A stretch of 19,343 nt of DNA from Actinomycetota bacterium (GCA_028697935.1 JAQVEM010000011.1:1-19343); one strand, 5' to 3'; positions 5,608 to 15,114 are shown, numbered from the stretch's first letter. Notes: a model not told the origin generated them from the letters alone. Program-made: numbers and translations.

Positions 5608-7059
5608 CTATTCCACTATCTTAACATTTATAAGGTTTGTACTACCGGGCTTATTCAATAAAACTCCTGCTGTTATTACTACGCAGTCACCAGCATTTAC
5701 ATGTTTAAGACCCTTTGAAACATTTACAGATTCATTAAGCATCATATCAATATTTATGGCAGGTTTTACTTTTACCGGAACAACACCCCAGCTAATCATT
5801 AATTGTCTTATTACCCAATCATTGGAACTTGCCCCTATTATCATACTTTTTGGTTTATTTTTAGAAACCTGTCTTGCAGTATGCCCTGACTCGGTTGCAG
5901 AAATAATAGCTTTTGCATTCAATATATGTGCAATTTCGCAGGAAGCAAAACTTATTGCTCCAGTTATAGCATCATAACCTTCTTCTAGTTTTTTATTCCT
6001 GATATTTATATTACGTAATAATAAATCATAATCCAGAGTAATCTCAGTTTTACTAATAATCCTTGTTAACATTTCCAGGGATTCAAGAGGATATTCACCC
6101 ACAGCTGTCTCACCTGACAGCATAACTGCATCAGAGCCATCTATAATTGCATTGGCAACATCACTGACCTCTGCTCTGGTTGGTCTCGGGTTTCTCATCA
6201 TAGAATCCAGCATCTGTGTAGCAGTGACTACTGGTTTGCCTGCCATATTGGATTTCTTTATAATTTCTTTTTGAAGATAAGGAATATCTTCTGCATTAAC
6301 TTCAATACCCAGATCCCCCCGCGCCACCATTATAGCATCAGCTGATTTTAATATATCATCAAAATTATTTACTGCTTCATGCTTCTCAATCTTTGCCACA
6401 AGCATTATGTGGCTCTTTTTATCATGTATTATTTTTTTAATTTTTTCCACATCCTCAGAATTTCTTACAAAAGACTGGGCTACAAAATCTACCCCGAGTT
6501 TTATTCCCAGATCAAGAAATTCTATATCTTTCTCAGTAATAGAATCTGCACTTATCGTTATTCCAGGTAGATTAATTCCCTTATGTGATTCAACAATCCC
6601 TCCAGTCACAACCTCGCATACAGCAATTTTTTTAGGTCTATCAATTTTCTTTACCCTGCATTCAACCAGGCCATCATTTATAAGAATGCTGCAGCCTTCT
6701 TTAATATCATCTATGAACCTGTCATATTCAACTTTGATTACATTATAATTATCTACAGAGTTTGATTTATAATTACTATCAGTAGTAAAAATAACTTTTT
6801 GTTTTTTAGATAATTTTATCTTATCTTCTAATTTACCGACTCTGACTTTGGATCCCTGCAGGTCAAGCATAATTGCTGTATTTTTATTGAATTTTTTTGA
6901 GATTTTCCTTATCTTTCCAACCATCTCTTCAACTTCGCCAGCAGTGCTATGTGAAGTATTTATACGGGCTATATCCATTCCGCCGGTTATCATTTTCTTT
7001 AGAATTTCTTCATCTCTACTTGCCGGCCCAATTGTGCATATTATTTTAGTCTTTCTCAT
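5608..7059 (-). CDS. pyk: Pyruvate kinase
   Basis: Catalyses phosphoenolpyruvate + ADP to pyruvate + ATP, the last glycolytic step, in the cytosol. I chose the start MRKTKIICTIGPAS at 7059 over an upstream in-frame ATG at 7086. It gives the normal N-terminus and 483 residues, and its ATG overlaps the mazG stop as ATGA. Visible motifs: ARINTSHS (about 31-38), MLDLQGSKVRVG (about 67-78), the B-domain INDGLVECRV, VAQSFVRN, LVAKIEKHEAV (catalytic Lys), MVARGDLGIEV (metal-binding region), the signature VVTATQMLDSM, and SGETAVGEYP. The C-terminal regulatory domain is present and there is no extra PEP-utiliser domain. Lys occurs in DLQGSK where K+-dependent enzymes have Glu (Glu117 in rabbit muscle), a substitution associated with K+-independent pyruvate kinases. 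In many relatives enolase sits near this position; here pyk does. Confidence 0.95.
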   Translation of the reverse strand: MRKTKIICTIGPASRDEEILKKMITGGMDIARINTSHSTAGEVEEMVGKIRKISKKFNKNTAIMLDLQGSKVRVGKLEDKIKLSKKQKVIFTTDSNYKSNSVDNYNVIKVEYDRFIDDIKEGCSILINDGLVECRVKKIDRPKKIAVCEVVTGGIVESHKGINLPGITISADSITEKDIEFLDLGIKLGVDFVAQSFVRNSEDVEKIKKIIHDKKSHIMLVAKIEKHEAVNNFDDILKSADAIMVARGDLGIEVNAEDIPYLQKEIIKKSNMAGKPVVTATQMLDSMMRNPRPTRAEVSDVANAIIDGSDAVMLSGETAVGEYPLESLEMLTRIISKTEITLDYDLLLRNINIRNKKLEEGYDAITGAISFASCEIAHILNAKAIISATESGHTARQVSKNKPKSMIIGASSNDWVIRQLMISWGVVPVKVKPAINIDMMLNESVNVSKGLKHVNAGDCVVITAGVLLNKPGSTNLINVKIVE

Positions 7060-7895
7060 GGTAATTCTCTTTTTGCAATTTCCCATAGCTCATCTTTTTC
7101 TTTTAACGACAACTTCTTAAAATCCAGATTTCTATCCACAGCATATTTTTCCATAAAATCAAATCTTCTTATGAATTTTTTACTGGCTTCATATAAACTC
7201 TCTTCACAGTCTATCCCGATATATCTCCCAAAATTCACAATAGTAAAAAGAATATCACCAACTTCATCAGCAATACGGCTTTTGTGACCTTCTTTAAATT
7301 CCTCTTCAAGTTCATTAAGTTCCTCTTTTATTTTATCAAGTACATCAATTGCATTTTCCCAATCAAATCCAACTCTTGATGCTCTATTCTGGATTTCAAA
7401 AGCTAAATGAAGTGAGGGAAGCGATCTTGGTATTCCGCTGAATATTGAATCAGGTTTATTGAATTTATCCTTTTTTTCCTTTCTTTCTTCTTTCTTAATT
7501 TCTTCCCATTTTGTTAGTATATCTTTGCTGTTATTTAAACCTTCATTCTGGAATACATGGGGGTGCCTTCTTATTAATTTATTTATAATACCTCTTATTA
7601 CATCATTTATATCAAACTCTTTGTTATCAGCCGCAATCTGGCTATGAAAAACTACCTGAAGAAGCAGATCACCGAGTTCTTCTTTAAGTCCACTGGAATC
7701 ATCACTTTCGATGCTTTCTACTACTTCATAAGCCTCCTCTATCAGATTTCTTTTGATAGTTTTGTGATTCTGTTCCCTATCCCACATACACCCTTCAGGA
7801 GACCTTAGCTTTTTCATAATATCTGTAAGAATAGAAAAGAGCCTGCCAGTGTCATTAATCTTGTCGAGGTCCTTTAGATTATTGCTAACATCCAA
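7056..7895 (-). CDS. mazG: Nucleoside triphosphate pyrophosphohydrolase MazG
   Basis: A 279-residue tandem MazG protein that hydrolyses (d)NTPs to NMPs and pyrophosphate. The first MazG domain (about 20-125) has SPEGCMWDREQNHKTI and the metal-binding pair NLIEEAYEVVESIE and LKEELGDLLLQVVFHSQ (EExxE...ExxD). The second (about 160-275) has EELNELEEEF and RIADEVGDILFTIVNFGRY, so both metal sites look intact. It is shorter than Bacillus YabN, which has an N-terminal methylase domain, and resembles E. coli MazG (263). The start is TTG, directly after an in-frame stop, with AAGGTGAG upstream overlapping the end of the foldase gene (17-base gap). The stop overlaps the pyk ATG (ATGA). This packing implies a foldase-mazG-pyk operon. 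Confidence 0.94.
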   Translation of the reverse strand: MDVSNNLKDLDKINDTGRLFSILTDIMKKLRSPEGCMWDREQNHKTIKRNLIEEAYEVVESIESDDSSGLKEELGDLLLQVVFHSQIAADNKEFDINDVIRGIINKLIRRHPHVFQNEGLNNSKDILTKWEEIKKEERKEKKDKFNKPDSIFSGIPRSLPSLHLAFEIQNRASRVGFDWENAIDVLDKIKEELNELEEEFKEGHKSRIADEVGDILFTIVNFGRYIGIDCEESLYEASKKFIRRFDFMEKYAVDRNLDFKKLSLKEKDELWEIAKRELP

Positions 7896-7912
7896 GTCTT
7901 ATCTCACTCACC

Positions 7913-9043
7913 TTAGTTTTCAGCAGGGGTCGTCTCATTACTGTCCTTTGTAACGTCATCTTCAGCAGGAATTTTATCGCTACTTTCATCTACACCCCCG
8001 TTAGTACTCCCTTCATCAGAATTTTCACTGTTATTCTCGCTGTCACTCTCTTCAGTACTGCTAAAAGAACCCTTTATTTCTGTAAAATATTCAATATTCG
8101 CTTTATCCAGTAAAGAATAAATAAAATCCTGCCACTTGCTATTTTTATATAAACTCAAAAGGTATTCCTTTATACTATCTTTAACCTCTTCAAAATCCTC
8201 AACATATTCTTTCTTGTATTCATAGACCTTGATTATATGATATCCCATATCGGTCTCAACAATATCGCTTATTTCTCCTATGTCCAGGGAAAATAATACA
8301 TTATCGAATTCATCAACCATTTGTCCTTTATACACATAACCCAGATCCCCACCATTTTCTTTAGTAGTTTCATCATCCGAGTATGTGCGTGCCAGTTCTT
8401 CAAAATCTTCACCATTTTCCAGTTTCTCCTTTATCATTTCTATTTTTTCTCTGGCTTCTTTCCTTCCCTCCTCCGTTTCTTCAGAATTATCTTTTTTCCA
8501 GGGAAACATTACCAGTATATGCGCTGCCTTTGCACTCTCGGGGACAAGGAATTGGGTTTCTTTATTATCTTCATAATACTGTTCCACTTCTTCATCAGTA
8601 ACAATAACATCTTCAGTTACTTTGTTATAAATCTTCTCAGTCAACAACTGACTTCTTAACTCTTTCTCAAGAAACTCTCTATCAATATCATTTTCTTTTA
8701 GTATTTTCTCAAAATCTTCTTCTGAAGGATAAGAATTTATAATTAAGTTTAATTGTTCTTTGGCCTCCTCATCAGTCACCGTAATATTATTTTCCTCTGC
8801 ATATTTTTCAAGTAATTTTGTAACAATAAGTGAATCAATAATATTTACTTTTAAATTATTTAAACTTTCTTCATTTGAAGCTAGCTCCCCACTTGTATCT
8901 GCGCTTTTTGCAATATCAACATACTCATCTACTTCACTCTGCTTTATTTTTATCCCATCAACACTGGCTACTGTTTTACTGCAGCTCACAGATAAAAAAA
9001 TAACAGCCAGTAATATAGCTACTATCGTAACGAACCTTTTCAA
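7913..9043 (-). CDS. prsA: Lipoprotein peptidyl-prolyl isomerase, PrsA/SurA-like foldase
   Basis: A 376-residue exported lipoprotein. The N-terminal signal peptide ends in a lipobox (about 18-21, SVSC), giving an acylated Cys21 anchored on the outer face of the membrane. A SurA-N-type chaperone region follows (about 28-160, including SLIVTKLLEKYAEENNITV), then a parvulin domain (about 165-275) with AAHILVMF, ELARTYSDDETTKENGGDLGYV and MGYHIIKVYEY. The last 50 residues (about 325-376) are a Ser/Glu/Asp/Asn-rich acidic tail, probably disordered. The start is TTG, supported by GAAGG seven bases upstream. It lies between mfd (75-base gap) and mazG (17-base gap), a position where Clostridia and actinobacteria often carry a foldase. 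The family helps secreted proteins fold after export; the client proteins are unknown. Confidence 0.9.
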   Translation of the reverse strand: MKRFVTIVAILLAVIFLSVSCSKTVASVDGIKIKQSEVDEYVDIAKSADTSGELASNEESLNNLKVNIIDSLIVTKLLEKYAEENNITVTDEEAKEQLNLIINSYPSEEDFEKILKENDIDREFLEKELRSQLLTEKIYNKVTEDVIVTDEEVEQYYEDNKETQFLVPESAKAAHILVMFPWKKDNSEETEEGRKEAREKIEMIKEKLENGEDFEELARTYSDDETTKENGGDLGYVYKGQMVDEFDNVLFSLDIGEISDIVETDMGYHIIKVYEYKKEYVEDFEEVKDSIKEYLLSLYKNSKWQDFIYSLLDKANIEYFTEIKGSFSSTEESDSENNSENSDEGSTNGGVDESSDKIPAEDDVTKDSNETTPAEN

Positions 9044-9118
9044 TCTTTACCTTCTTTCTTTTTACCATTTTTTAATATACACAATTATATCAGTAAATAC
9101 CCTATAAATACCATATAA

Positions 9119-12100
9119 TTACATAGAGCTTATTATATCATTCAGGCAGCCCAGAACTAAATCCAGATCCATATCTTTATCAACTTCTTTTATTAACACA
9201 CGCTTTAAAGCCGGTTCATAAAATATATTTTTATTTTTACTACTTAACTTTTTTACTTTATCTGCAGTTAAATTCACCTTTTTTAGATAAATACCAGTCC
9301 CTTCCTTAAAGACGAGCTTTTCTATTTTTACCTTTTTTAAAAGATATTTCATTTTAGCAATATTTACAAGATTATTTACAACATACGGGATTTCTTTATA
9401 TCTGGATATCATATCTTTTTTTATTTTATCTATTTCTTCCAGACTCCTGGCATCTCCAAGCGTTCTGTATATATTTATCCTATCTTTTTCATTTTTAATA
9501 TAACTCCTGGGTATATATGCACTTACAGGCAGGTCTATCTGCACATTAATATCTTCCTCAACTTTCGTGCCTTTTAGTTTTTCAATCTCTTCCTTCATTA
9601 TCTGGCAATACATATCAAAACCTACACTATCTATATGCCCGTGTTGCTTTGCCCCCAGTATTTCTCCAGCTCCTCTTATTTCCAGGTCTCGCATAGCTAT
9701 ATTGTAACCGGAGCCCAGCGCTGTATACTCCGCAAGCGTCTTAAGTCTTTGAAATGCCTGCAAACTGAGGTTCTTTTTACCGGGGTAGAAAAAATAAGAA
9801 TATGCTATTTCTGAGGACCTTCCAACTCTCCCTCTTAACTGGTATAACTGTGATAGTCCAAAAAGATGTGAATTTTCAACTATTAAAGTATTTACATTCC
9901 CTATATCCATACCTGATTCTATTATAGAAGTCGTAAGCAGTACATCATAATCTTTATTTATGAAATCACTCATTATTTTTTCTATTCTGGTACCCTCCAT
10001 CCTTCCATGTGTAAGAGCAATTCTTGCCTGAGGAATAAGATTCTGCAGCTGTATTTTTTTATTTTCTATACCATTTATTCTGTTATACACATAATATACC
10101 TGCCCTCCTCTTGCCAGCTCTCTTTCGACAGCTCTTTTTATTACCCCATAATTAATTTCTCCCACAAAAGTTTCTATGGGATTTCTGCCTTCTGGATAGG
10201 TTTCAATTAAGGCCATATCCCTTACTCCAACAAGAGACATATATAAAGTTCTTGGAATCGGCGTAGCACTTAAAGTAAGTACATCAACTCTGGTTTTTAA
10301 TAACTTTATTTTTTCTTTACTATTAACACCAAATCTCTGTTCCTCATCCACAATTAAAAGTCCCAGATCCCCGGGTTTAACATCATCCTGAAGAATACGA
10401 TGTGTTCCTATTATCATATCTATTTTACCTTCATTAAAATCCTTTATTACATCTTTTTGCTTCTTCCTTGTTTTAAATCTACTCAGAACTTCCAGAATCA
10501 CAGGATAATCCTTATACCTTTCACTAAAAGTCTGGTAATGCTGATCGGCAAGGATTGTTGTCGGGACAAGCATCATAACCTGTTTCCCACTCTCTATTGC
10601 TTTAAAAGCAGCTCTCACAGCTACCTCTGTTTTACCAAACCCTACATCACCAATTATTAACATGTCCATTGGTTCCGGTCTGCTCATTGCGCTTTTTACC
10701 TGGTTTATTGCTTTAATCTGGTCAGGAGTTTCTGTGAAAGGGAATAAATCTTCCATTTCCTTCTGCCAGGGACTATCAACAGGAAAAGCGTAACCGTGGA
10801 TAGAATTTCTTTCTGCGTATAACTTAGCAAGGTCAATTGCAAGTTTCTGTACTGATTTTCTTACCCTTTTTTTAGTACTTTCCCATTGCCTTGAATTTAA
10901 GAGCGTCACAACGGGTTTTTTTGCGCCAATATACTTGCTTAATCTGTCAGCCTGCCACGTGGGGACATATAATTTATCATTGCCTGCATATTCTATAAGG
11001 AAATACTCCCTTTTACATCCATCAACCTGTTTTGAAATAATATCAACATATCTACCTATACCATGGTTCTTATGTACTACATATTCGCCTGGTTTAAAAT
11101 ATTTTAAATCACTATCAGGAAAAATTTCTCTTTCGGATATCTGATGCTGCATTTGTTCGTAAATATCAAGCTCTCCATACAGCGAAATATCTGTACTCTG
11201 GTATCCACTGTACAGACGCTTATCCAGAATATTCACGATATCAGATTGAAGCATACTATACTTAATACTTTTATCAGCTCCGGGTTCATGGTCATTAATC
11301 TCAGGGTAAGCATATGATACTGAATTATTTAAAAGCAGCTCCTCTATTTTTTTTCTTCTATCTTTACTATCCAGGGATATAACTACTTTCCTGTGTTCCT
11401 TTAAATCACTTTTAATGTTACGTATAAAGTCGACAGAACTTCCGTAGCTTTTTTTCTGCCTGGTTATCTTATTTAGATTGAACTCACTTCCATCATAAGC
11501 TTCTTTGCTGGTCGAGATTATATTTAACTTTTGATTTTCATTTATTTTCTCAATAAAATCTTTTTCTACCAGATAAAAATCCATAATAGTTTTGCTATCT
11601 ACCGCAAGTGTATCTCTATCCTTTTCAAAAGTTCTTTCAAGAATATCAATATCACTTTTTACTTTTAGATAAATTTCTACAGGATCACAGAGAAGAACAG
11701 TGAAATCCGGTATATTTTTATTCAATAAATCAATAAGAGAAACAGCTCTGACAGCATAACCCGAAGCCAGGTCTGTATTTCCTGCGTTGTTAACTTCTTT
11801 TATCTCCCAGGGATTTATATCTGGAAAAATGGTTATATTATTCAGCTGTTCGACAATTTCTTGATTTCTTATCTCGTAAAAAAATATTTTTTCAACTTCA
11901 TCACCAATAAAATCAATTCTCACCGGATTCTTACCTGTTACATCAAAAATATCAATGATTTCTCCTCTCACACTAAATTCTCCGCAATCATAAACTCTGC
12001 TCACCCTTTCATAGCCACTATCAATAAGTTCAGATATTAATTTTTCCCTGCTATATTCTTTTCCTGTAGATATTTCTATGCTTTTCATCTCATTAATCTT

Positions 12101-12529
12101 TGAAACAGGCATTAAATTTATTAATGAATTGCTGGTAGCAATAATTAAAAGTGGTTTTGAATTATTATCAGCAAATAATAAATTCTTAACCACGTTTAAC
12201 CTTTTTGTAAGATTTTCTGCGGGAGTAATTTTATTTTTATAAAAAATACTGTTGCCAATAGAAGGGAAACTCAATATTTCTACATCAGGAATAACACATT
12301 TTATTTCCTGTTCTAGTTTAAATGCTCTTTCGTGGGTTGAAGTAATAACAAGAACAGGAAAATTAGTACATCTAAAGAAGGCACTTATTATAAAGGGCCA
12401 TATATCTTTATCAGCAATAAGCGTACGAGGGATAGCTTCTCTACCACTATTCCCACCATTTTTTACATTTTTATATTTTTTTATAAACTGTTGCCACTGT
12501 TTTTCAAGTATAAAATTATCCAGAAACAT
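9119..12529 (-). CDS. mfd: Transcription-repair coupling factor Mfd
   Basis: A full-length 1136-residue Mfd (E. coli 1148), the ATP-driven translocase that removes RNA polymerase stalled at lesions and recruits UvrA. The N-terminal UvrB-like region spans about 1-350, with SRVYDCGEFSVRGEIIDIFD near 175-195. The RNA-polymerase-interaction (CarD-like) domain is near 470-545 (FKPGEYVVHKNHGIGRYVDI). The RecG-like motor has Walker A GDVGFGKTE near 628, the DEEQ box (VDEEQRFGV) near 727, LSATPIPRTLYMSL near 755 and QLRGRVGRS further on. The TRCF C-terminal domain starts near 1010 (YIPRSYIKNEKDRINIYR). All motor motifs look intact. The ATG start has no good Shine-Dalgarno. The gene is separated from pth by 297 bp, so it probably has its own promoter. 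Confidence 0.97.
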   Translation of the reverse strand: MFLDNFILEKQWQQFIKKYKNVKNGGNSGREAIPRTLIADKDIWPFIISAFFRCTNFPVLVITSTHERAFKLEQEIKCVIPDVEILSFPSIGNSIFYKNKITPAENLTKRLNVVKNLLFADNNSKPLLIIATSNSLINLMPVSKINEMKSIEISTGKEYSREKLISELIDSGYERVSRVYDCGEFSVRGEIIDIFDVTGKNPVRIDFIGDEVEKIFFYEIRNQEIVEQLNNITIFPDINPWEIKEVNNAGNTDLASGYAVRAVSLIDLLNKNIPDFTVLLCDPVEIYLKVKSDIDILERTFEKDRDTLAVDSKTIMDFYLVEKDFIEKINENQKLNIISTSKEAYDGSEFNLNKITRQKKSYGSSVDFIRNIKSDLKEHRKVVISLDSKDRRKKIEELLLNNSVSYAYPEINDHEPGADKSIKYSMLQSDIVNILDKRLYSGYQSTDISLYGELDIYEQMQHQISEREIFPDSDLKYFKPGEYVVHKNHGIGRYVDIISKQVDGCKREYFLIEYAGNDKLYVPTWQADRLSKYIGAKKPVVTLLNSRQWESTKKRVRKSVQKLAIDLAKLYAERNSIHGYAFPVDSPWQKEMEDLFPFTETPDQIKAINQVKSAMSRPEPMDMLIIGDVGFGKTEVAVRAAFKAIESGKQVMMLVPTTILADQHYQTFSERYKDYPVILEVLSRFKTRKKQKDVIKDFNEGKIDMIIGTHRILQDDVKPGDLGLLIVDEEQRFGVNSKEKIKLLKTRVDVLTLSATPIPRTLYMSLVGVRDMALIETYPEGRNPIETFVGEINYGVIKRAVERELARGGQVYYVYNRINGIENKKIQLQNLIPQARIALTHGRMEGTRIEKIMSDFINKDYDVLLTTSIIESGMDIGNVNTLIVENSHLFGLSQLYQLRGRVGRSSEIAYSYFFYPGKKNLSLQAFQRLKTLAEYTALGSGYNIAMRDLEIRGAGEILGAKQHGHIDSVGFDMYCQIMKEEIEKLKGTKVEEDINVQIDLPVSAYIPRSYIKNEKDRINIYRTLGDARSLEEIDKIKKDMISRYKEIPYVVNNLVNIAKMKYLLKKVKIEKLVFKEGTGIYLKKVNLTADKVKKLSSKNKNIFYEPALKRVLIKEVDKDMDLDLVLGCLNDIISSM

Positions 12530-12826
12530 TTTTATGATTGCTTCACTAATTTAAAATAAATAAATATATTAAAATCACCATAATGATTATTATATAAAAA
12601 ACTATCCAGAATTTCCTGGCTATATCACGGAATATTCCCGGTGCGTCGTGTTATTGTGTTATTTTGAAAATTGTTTTTTTCTTGAATTAACAGGCAGATC
12701 AGTAGATTGTTTTTAGATTTAAATCCATTATATAAAAGAAGACTTATAATAAATATCAACTCTGTCAAAATTACCTGGAGGAATGCTTTAACCAAACTTC
12801 TCTAGATACTATTTATATACCATTTT
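12530..12826. other. pth-mfd intergenic region, 297 bp
   Basis: No gene is recognised. It holds two small dyads: CCAGAATTTCCTGG (12606-12619, one mismatched pair) and the perfect palindrome GGAATATTCC (12629-12638). On the minus strand a TATAAT (12594 to 12589) lies about 60 bases ahead of the mfd ATG, without a convincing -35 box. The patch near 12615-12660 is more G/C-rich than its surroundings. It most likely carries the mfd promoter. In Bacillus the small gene fin sits in this position; I see no equivalent here. Confidence 0.4.
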
Positions 12827-13384
12827 TCAATTATATTTATTCATAGCATATTCAATACCTTCAGATATGTAATCTTTTATAATATCAACTGCCTTTTGTA
12901 CAGCAAAATCAACTTCTTCTTTCTCCTTTTTATTAAATTCTTCAAGTACGTAATCAGCCGCATCCTTTCCCACTGGAGGTCTTCCAACACCAAACCGCAG
13001 CCTATCAAAATCAAAACTGCCCAGGCGCTCTGCTATGGATTCGAGACCTTTATGTCCTGCAGTACTTCCACCTTTTTTTAGCTTTATTCTACCAGTCTCA
13101 ATATCAATATCATCATGTACTACAAGTATTGAGCTTATCTCATTTTTAAAAAACCTGTAACATAAGTTTACAGAATCACCACTGGAATTCATAAACGTCA
13201 TTGGCTTTAAAATTATTATTTTATGATTATTATAAGATGATTCAATAACCCGGGAGTTAAATTTCCTGTAGCAGCTTTTTTCCTTAAGACTATCTGCAAA
13301 CCTATCAACAATCCTGAAACCTATATTATGCCTTGTAAGTTCATATTTTTTACCTGGATTGCCAAGACCAACAATTAAAATCAT
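12827..13384 (-). CDS. pth: Peptidyl-tRNA hydrolase
   Basis: A 185-residue cytosolic esterase that frees tRNA from peptidyl-tRNAs dropped by ribosomes. It starts with the family signature LIVGLGNPGKKYELTRHNIGF, with Asn9 and catalytic His19. KPMTFMNSSGDSV near 61-73 carries the substrate-binding Asn, VVHDDIDI near 92-99 the catalytic Asp, and GGSTAGHKGLESI near 108-120 the His/Asn tRNA-binding loop, then RLRFGVGRP. The length is typical (E. coli 194). The ATG start lacks a nearby Shine-Dalgarno and overlaps the stop of a 7-codon frame, so translation may depend on re-initiation from rplY. The gene follows rplY by 34 bases in the standard rplY/ctc-pth order. Confidence 0.96.
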   Translation of the reverse strand: MILIVGLGNPGKKYELTRHNIGFRIVDRFADSLKEKSCYRKFNSRVIESSYNNHKIIILKPMTFMNSSGDSVNLCYRFFKNEISSILVVHDDIDIETGRIKLKKGGSTAGHKGLESIAERLGSFDFDRLRFGVGRPPVGKDAADYVLEEFNKKEKEEVDFAVQKAVDIIKDYISEGIEYAMNKYN

Positions 13385-13418
13385 AGTGCAATTATTTCAA
13401 TCATTTTCCCCGGGTTTT

Positions 13419-14117
13419 CTACTCTGAATGTTCTTTTTCTCCACCGGACTCTTCTTTGCCTTTGCCGATTACCTCAGGTTCAGCCGTAACTTTTTCAGCC
13501 TCTTCTTCAGGAGCAACTTCTTCTTCTCTTAACAGCGTCGGATGAATTATCGAAACAACCACTTCCTCGGGGTCATTTAATATTTTTACATTATCAGAAA
13601 CATAGATGTCAGAAACTCTAACTATGGAGCCCATATCAAGTTCTTTAATATCATATTCAATACGTTCTGGAATATCTCCTGGCAGACAAGAAACACGAAG
13701 TTCTCTCAGTCCATGCTGGAGAACGCCACCCTTTTCTTTAACACCTATTGATATTTCCTCGTTAATAATATGGACAGGAACAGTTGTTTCAATTTCTTTC
13801 TTCATCTCTATTCTTAAAAAATCCAGATGCAAAAACTTTCCTGTAATTGGATCTATCTGAAAATCTTTTACCAGAACTGATTCTTTTTCACCCTTCTTTC
13901 CATTATCTTCTATCTGCATATCAAAAATCATGCTGTATATATTTTTTCCTTTTAAAAGATCCTTCAGTTCTTTTTCCTTTACCTTAATACACACCGGTTC
14001 TTTTTTTAAACCATATATAACTGCCGGTATATAGTCGTTTTTTCTCAATCTTTTAAGTGCTTTACTTTTAATTTCTTTTTCATTTCTTTTTTCTACTTTA
14101 ATAATAATATTTCTCAT
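13419..14117 (-). CDS. rplY: 50S ribosomal protein L25, general stress protein Ctc type
   Basis: A 232-residue two-domain L25/TL5/Ctc protein that binds 5S rRNA in the large subunit. The N-terminal 5S-binding domain (about 1-95) has KALKRLRKNDYIPAVIYG, the basic RNA-contacting segment, and DFQIDPITGKFLHLDFLRI. The C-terminal TL5-like beta domain (about 96-195) has VPVHIINEEISIGVKEKGGV and REL-CLPGDIPERIEYDI. The last 35 residues are a Glu-rich tail (EEEVAPEEEAEKV) common in Ctc proteins. It is longer than E. coli L25 (94), which lacks the second domain. AGGTG about nine bases before the ATG is the ribosome-binding site. It lies between prs and pth with 34-base gaps on each side, suggesting one transcript. 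Confidence 0.95.
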   Translation of the reverse strand: MRNIIIKVEKRNEKEIKSKALKRLRKNDYIPAVIYGLKKEPVCIKVKEKELKDLLKGKNIYSMIFDMQIEDNGKKGEKESVLVKDFQIDPITGKFLHLDFLRIEMKKEIETTVPVHIINEEISIGVKEKGGVLQHGLRELRVSCLPGDIPERIEYDIKELDMGSIVRVSDIYVSDNVKILNDPEEVVVSIIHPTLLREEEVAPEEEAEKVTAEPEVIGKGKEESGGEKEHSE

Positions 14118-14151
14118 TTATTTCAACACCTGCTTTCAATTTTAGATTTAC

Positions 14152-15114
14152 TTAAACCAGATTTTCACCTTTAAATAATTCACTTACAGATTTGCAATGA
14201 TAAACTTTTTTTATAGTTTTTGCAAGAAGAGGAGCAATGGATAAAACTTTTATTTTACTGGATTCCTTTTTTATAGGGATTGTGTTTGCAACAACTACTT
14301 CTTCAACTTCCGATTCTTCAAATTCATCTATAATATCACCCGAAAATATAGGGTGTGTAGCACCAATATATACTTTTTTCGCATTATGCCTCAACAGCAT
14401 ATCAACAGCTTTAAAAAGGGTCCCTCCAGTATCTATCATATCATCAAATAATATTGCTTCTTTACCATCTACATCTCCGACTATATGCTCTATTTCAGCC
14501 ACATTTGGAGCAGGTCTTCTTTTATCAAGTATCGCCAGCGGGAGATGGAGTCTTTTAGCAAAGATACTCGCCCTTTTTACTCCCCCTACATCAGGGCTTA
14601 CCACAACACCATCTTTTATCTTTTTTTCACTAAAATATTTAGCTATTATTGGTATAGCAGTAATATGATCAACAGGAATATCAAAAAAACCCTGTATTGT
14701 AGCAGAATGCAAATCTATAAGTATAGCTCTATCAATTCCTGCTACAGAAAGCAGGTCAGCGAATAACTTAGCTGTTATTGGCTCCCTTCCTTCTGCTTTC
14801 TTATCCTGACGGGCATATCCATAATGTGGGATTACAGCGTTTATCATCCCGGCAGATGCTCTTTTTAAAGCATCGATCATTATCAGTAGTTCAATAATGT
14901 TATCACTTACCGGTTCACAACAGGTCTGTACAACAAAAACATCTGCTCCTCTTACACTTTCTTCAAATTTCACGTAAATTTCACCATTTTTAAATTTGGT
15001 TCTGGTAACTTTTCCCGCACTTATCCCAAGCTCTTCTGCAATCCTATCTGTAAGAGCCGGGTAAGATGAACCTGAAAAGAGCATCATTCTTTTGTGATCC
15101 TGGCTTTTTTTCAT
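14152..15114 (-). CDS. prs: Ribose-phosphate pyrophosphokinase (PRPP synthetase)
   Basis: A 320-residue class I PRPP synthetase converting ribose 5-phosphate and ATP to PRPP for nucleotide, His and Trp synthesis. Motifs: LFSGSSYPALTDRIAEELG (about 12-30), the regulatory flexible loop IPHYGYARQDKKAEGREPI (about 95-113, containing the ATP-binding Arg/Gln), the HSATIQGFFDIPVDH metal-binding His region (about 137-151), VVSPDVGGVKRA (about 172-183), the catalytic Lys/Arg in LDKRRP, and the PRPP loop LFDDMIDTGGTL (about 222-233). The N-terminus has about five extra residues before the usual start; M10 or M11 is an alternative start, but AGGAG lies just upstream of the first ATG. It follows glmU by only 22 bases, the standard glmU-prs pair. 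Confidence 0.96.
   Translation of the reverse strand: MKKSQDHKRMMLFSGSSYPALTDRIAEELGISAGKVTRTKFKNGEIYVKFEESVRGADVFVVQTCCEPVSDNIIELLIMIDALKRASAGMINAVIPHYGYARQDKKAEGREPITAKLFADLLSVAGIDRAILIDLHSATIQGFFDIPVDHITAIPIIAKYFSEKKIKDGVVVSPDVGGVKRASIFAKRLHLPLAILDKRRPAPNVAEIEHIVGDVDGKEAILFDDMIDTGGTLFKAVDMLLRHNAKKVYIGATHPIFSGDIIDEFEESEVEEVVVANTIPIKKESSKIKVLSIAPLLAKTIKKVYHCKSVSELFKGENLV

Noticed and set aside
7059..7086. An upstream in-frame ATG for pyk adding nine residues.
   Set aside because: The extra residues precede the standard pyruvate kinase N-terminus and would lengthen the overlap with mazG. The ATGA overlap at 7059 is the typical coupled start.
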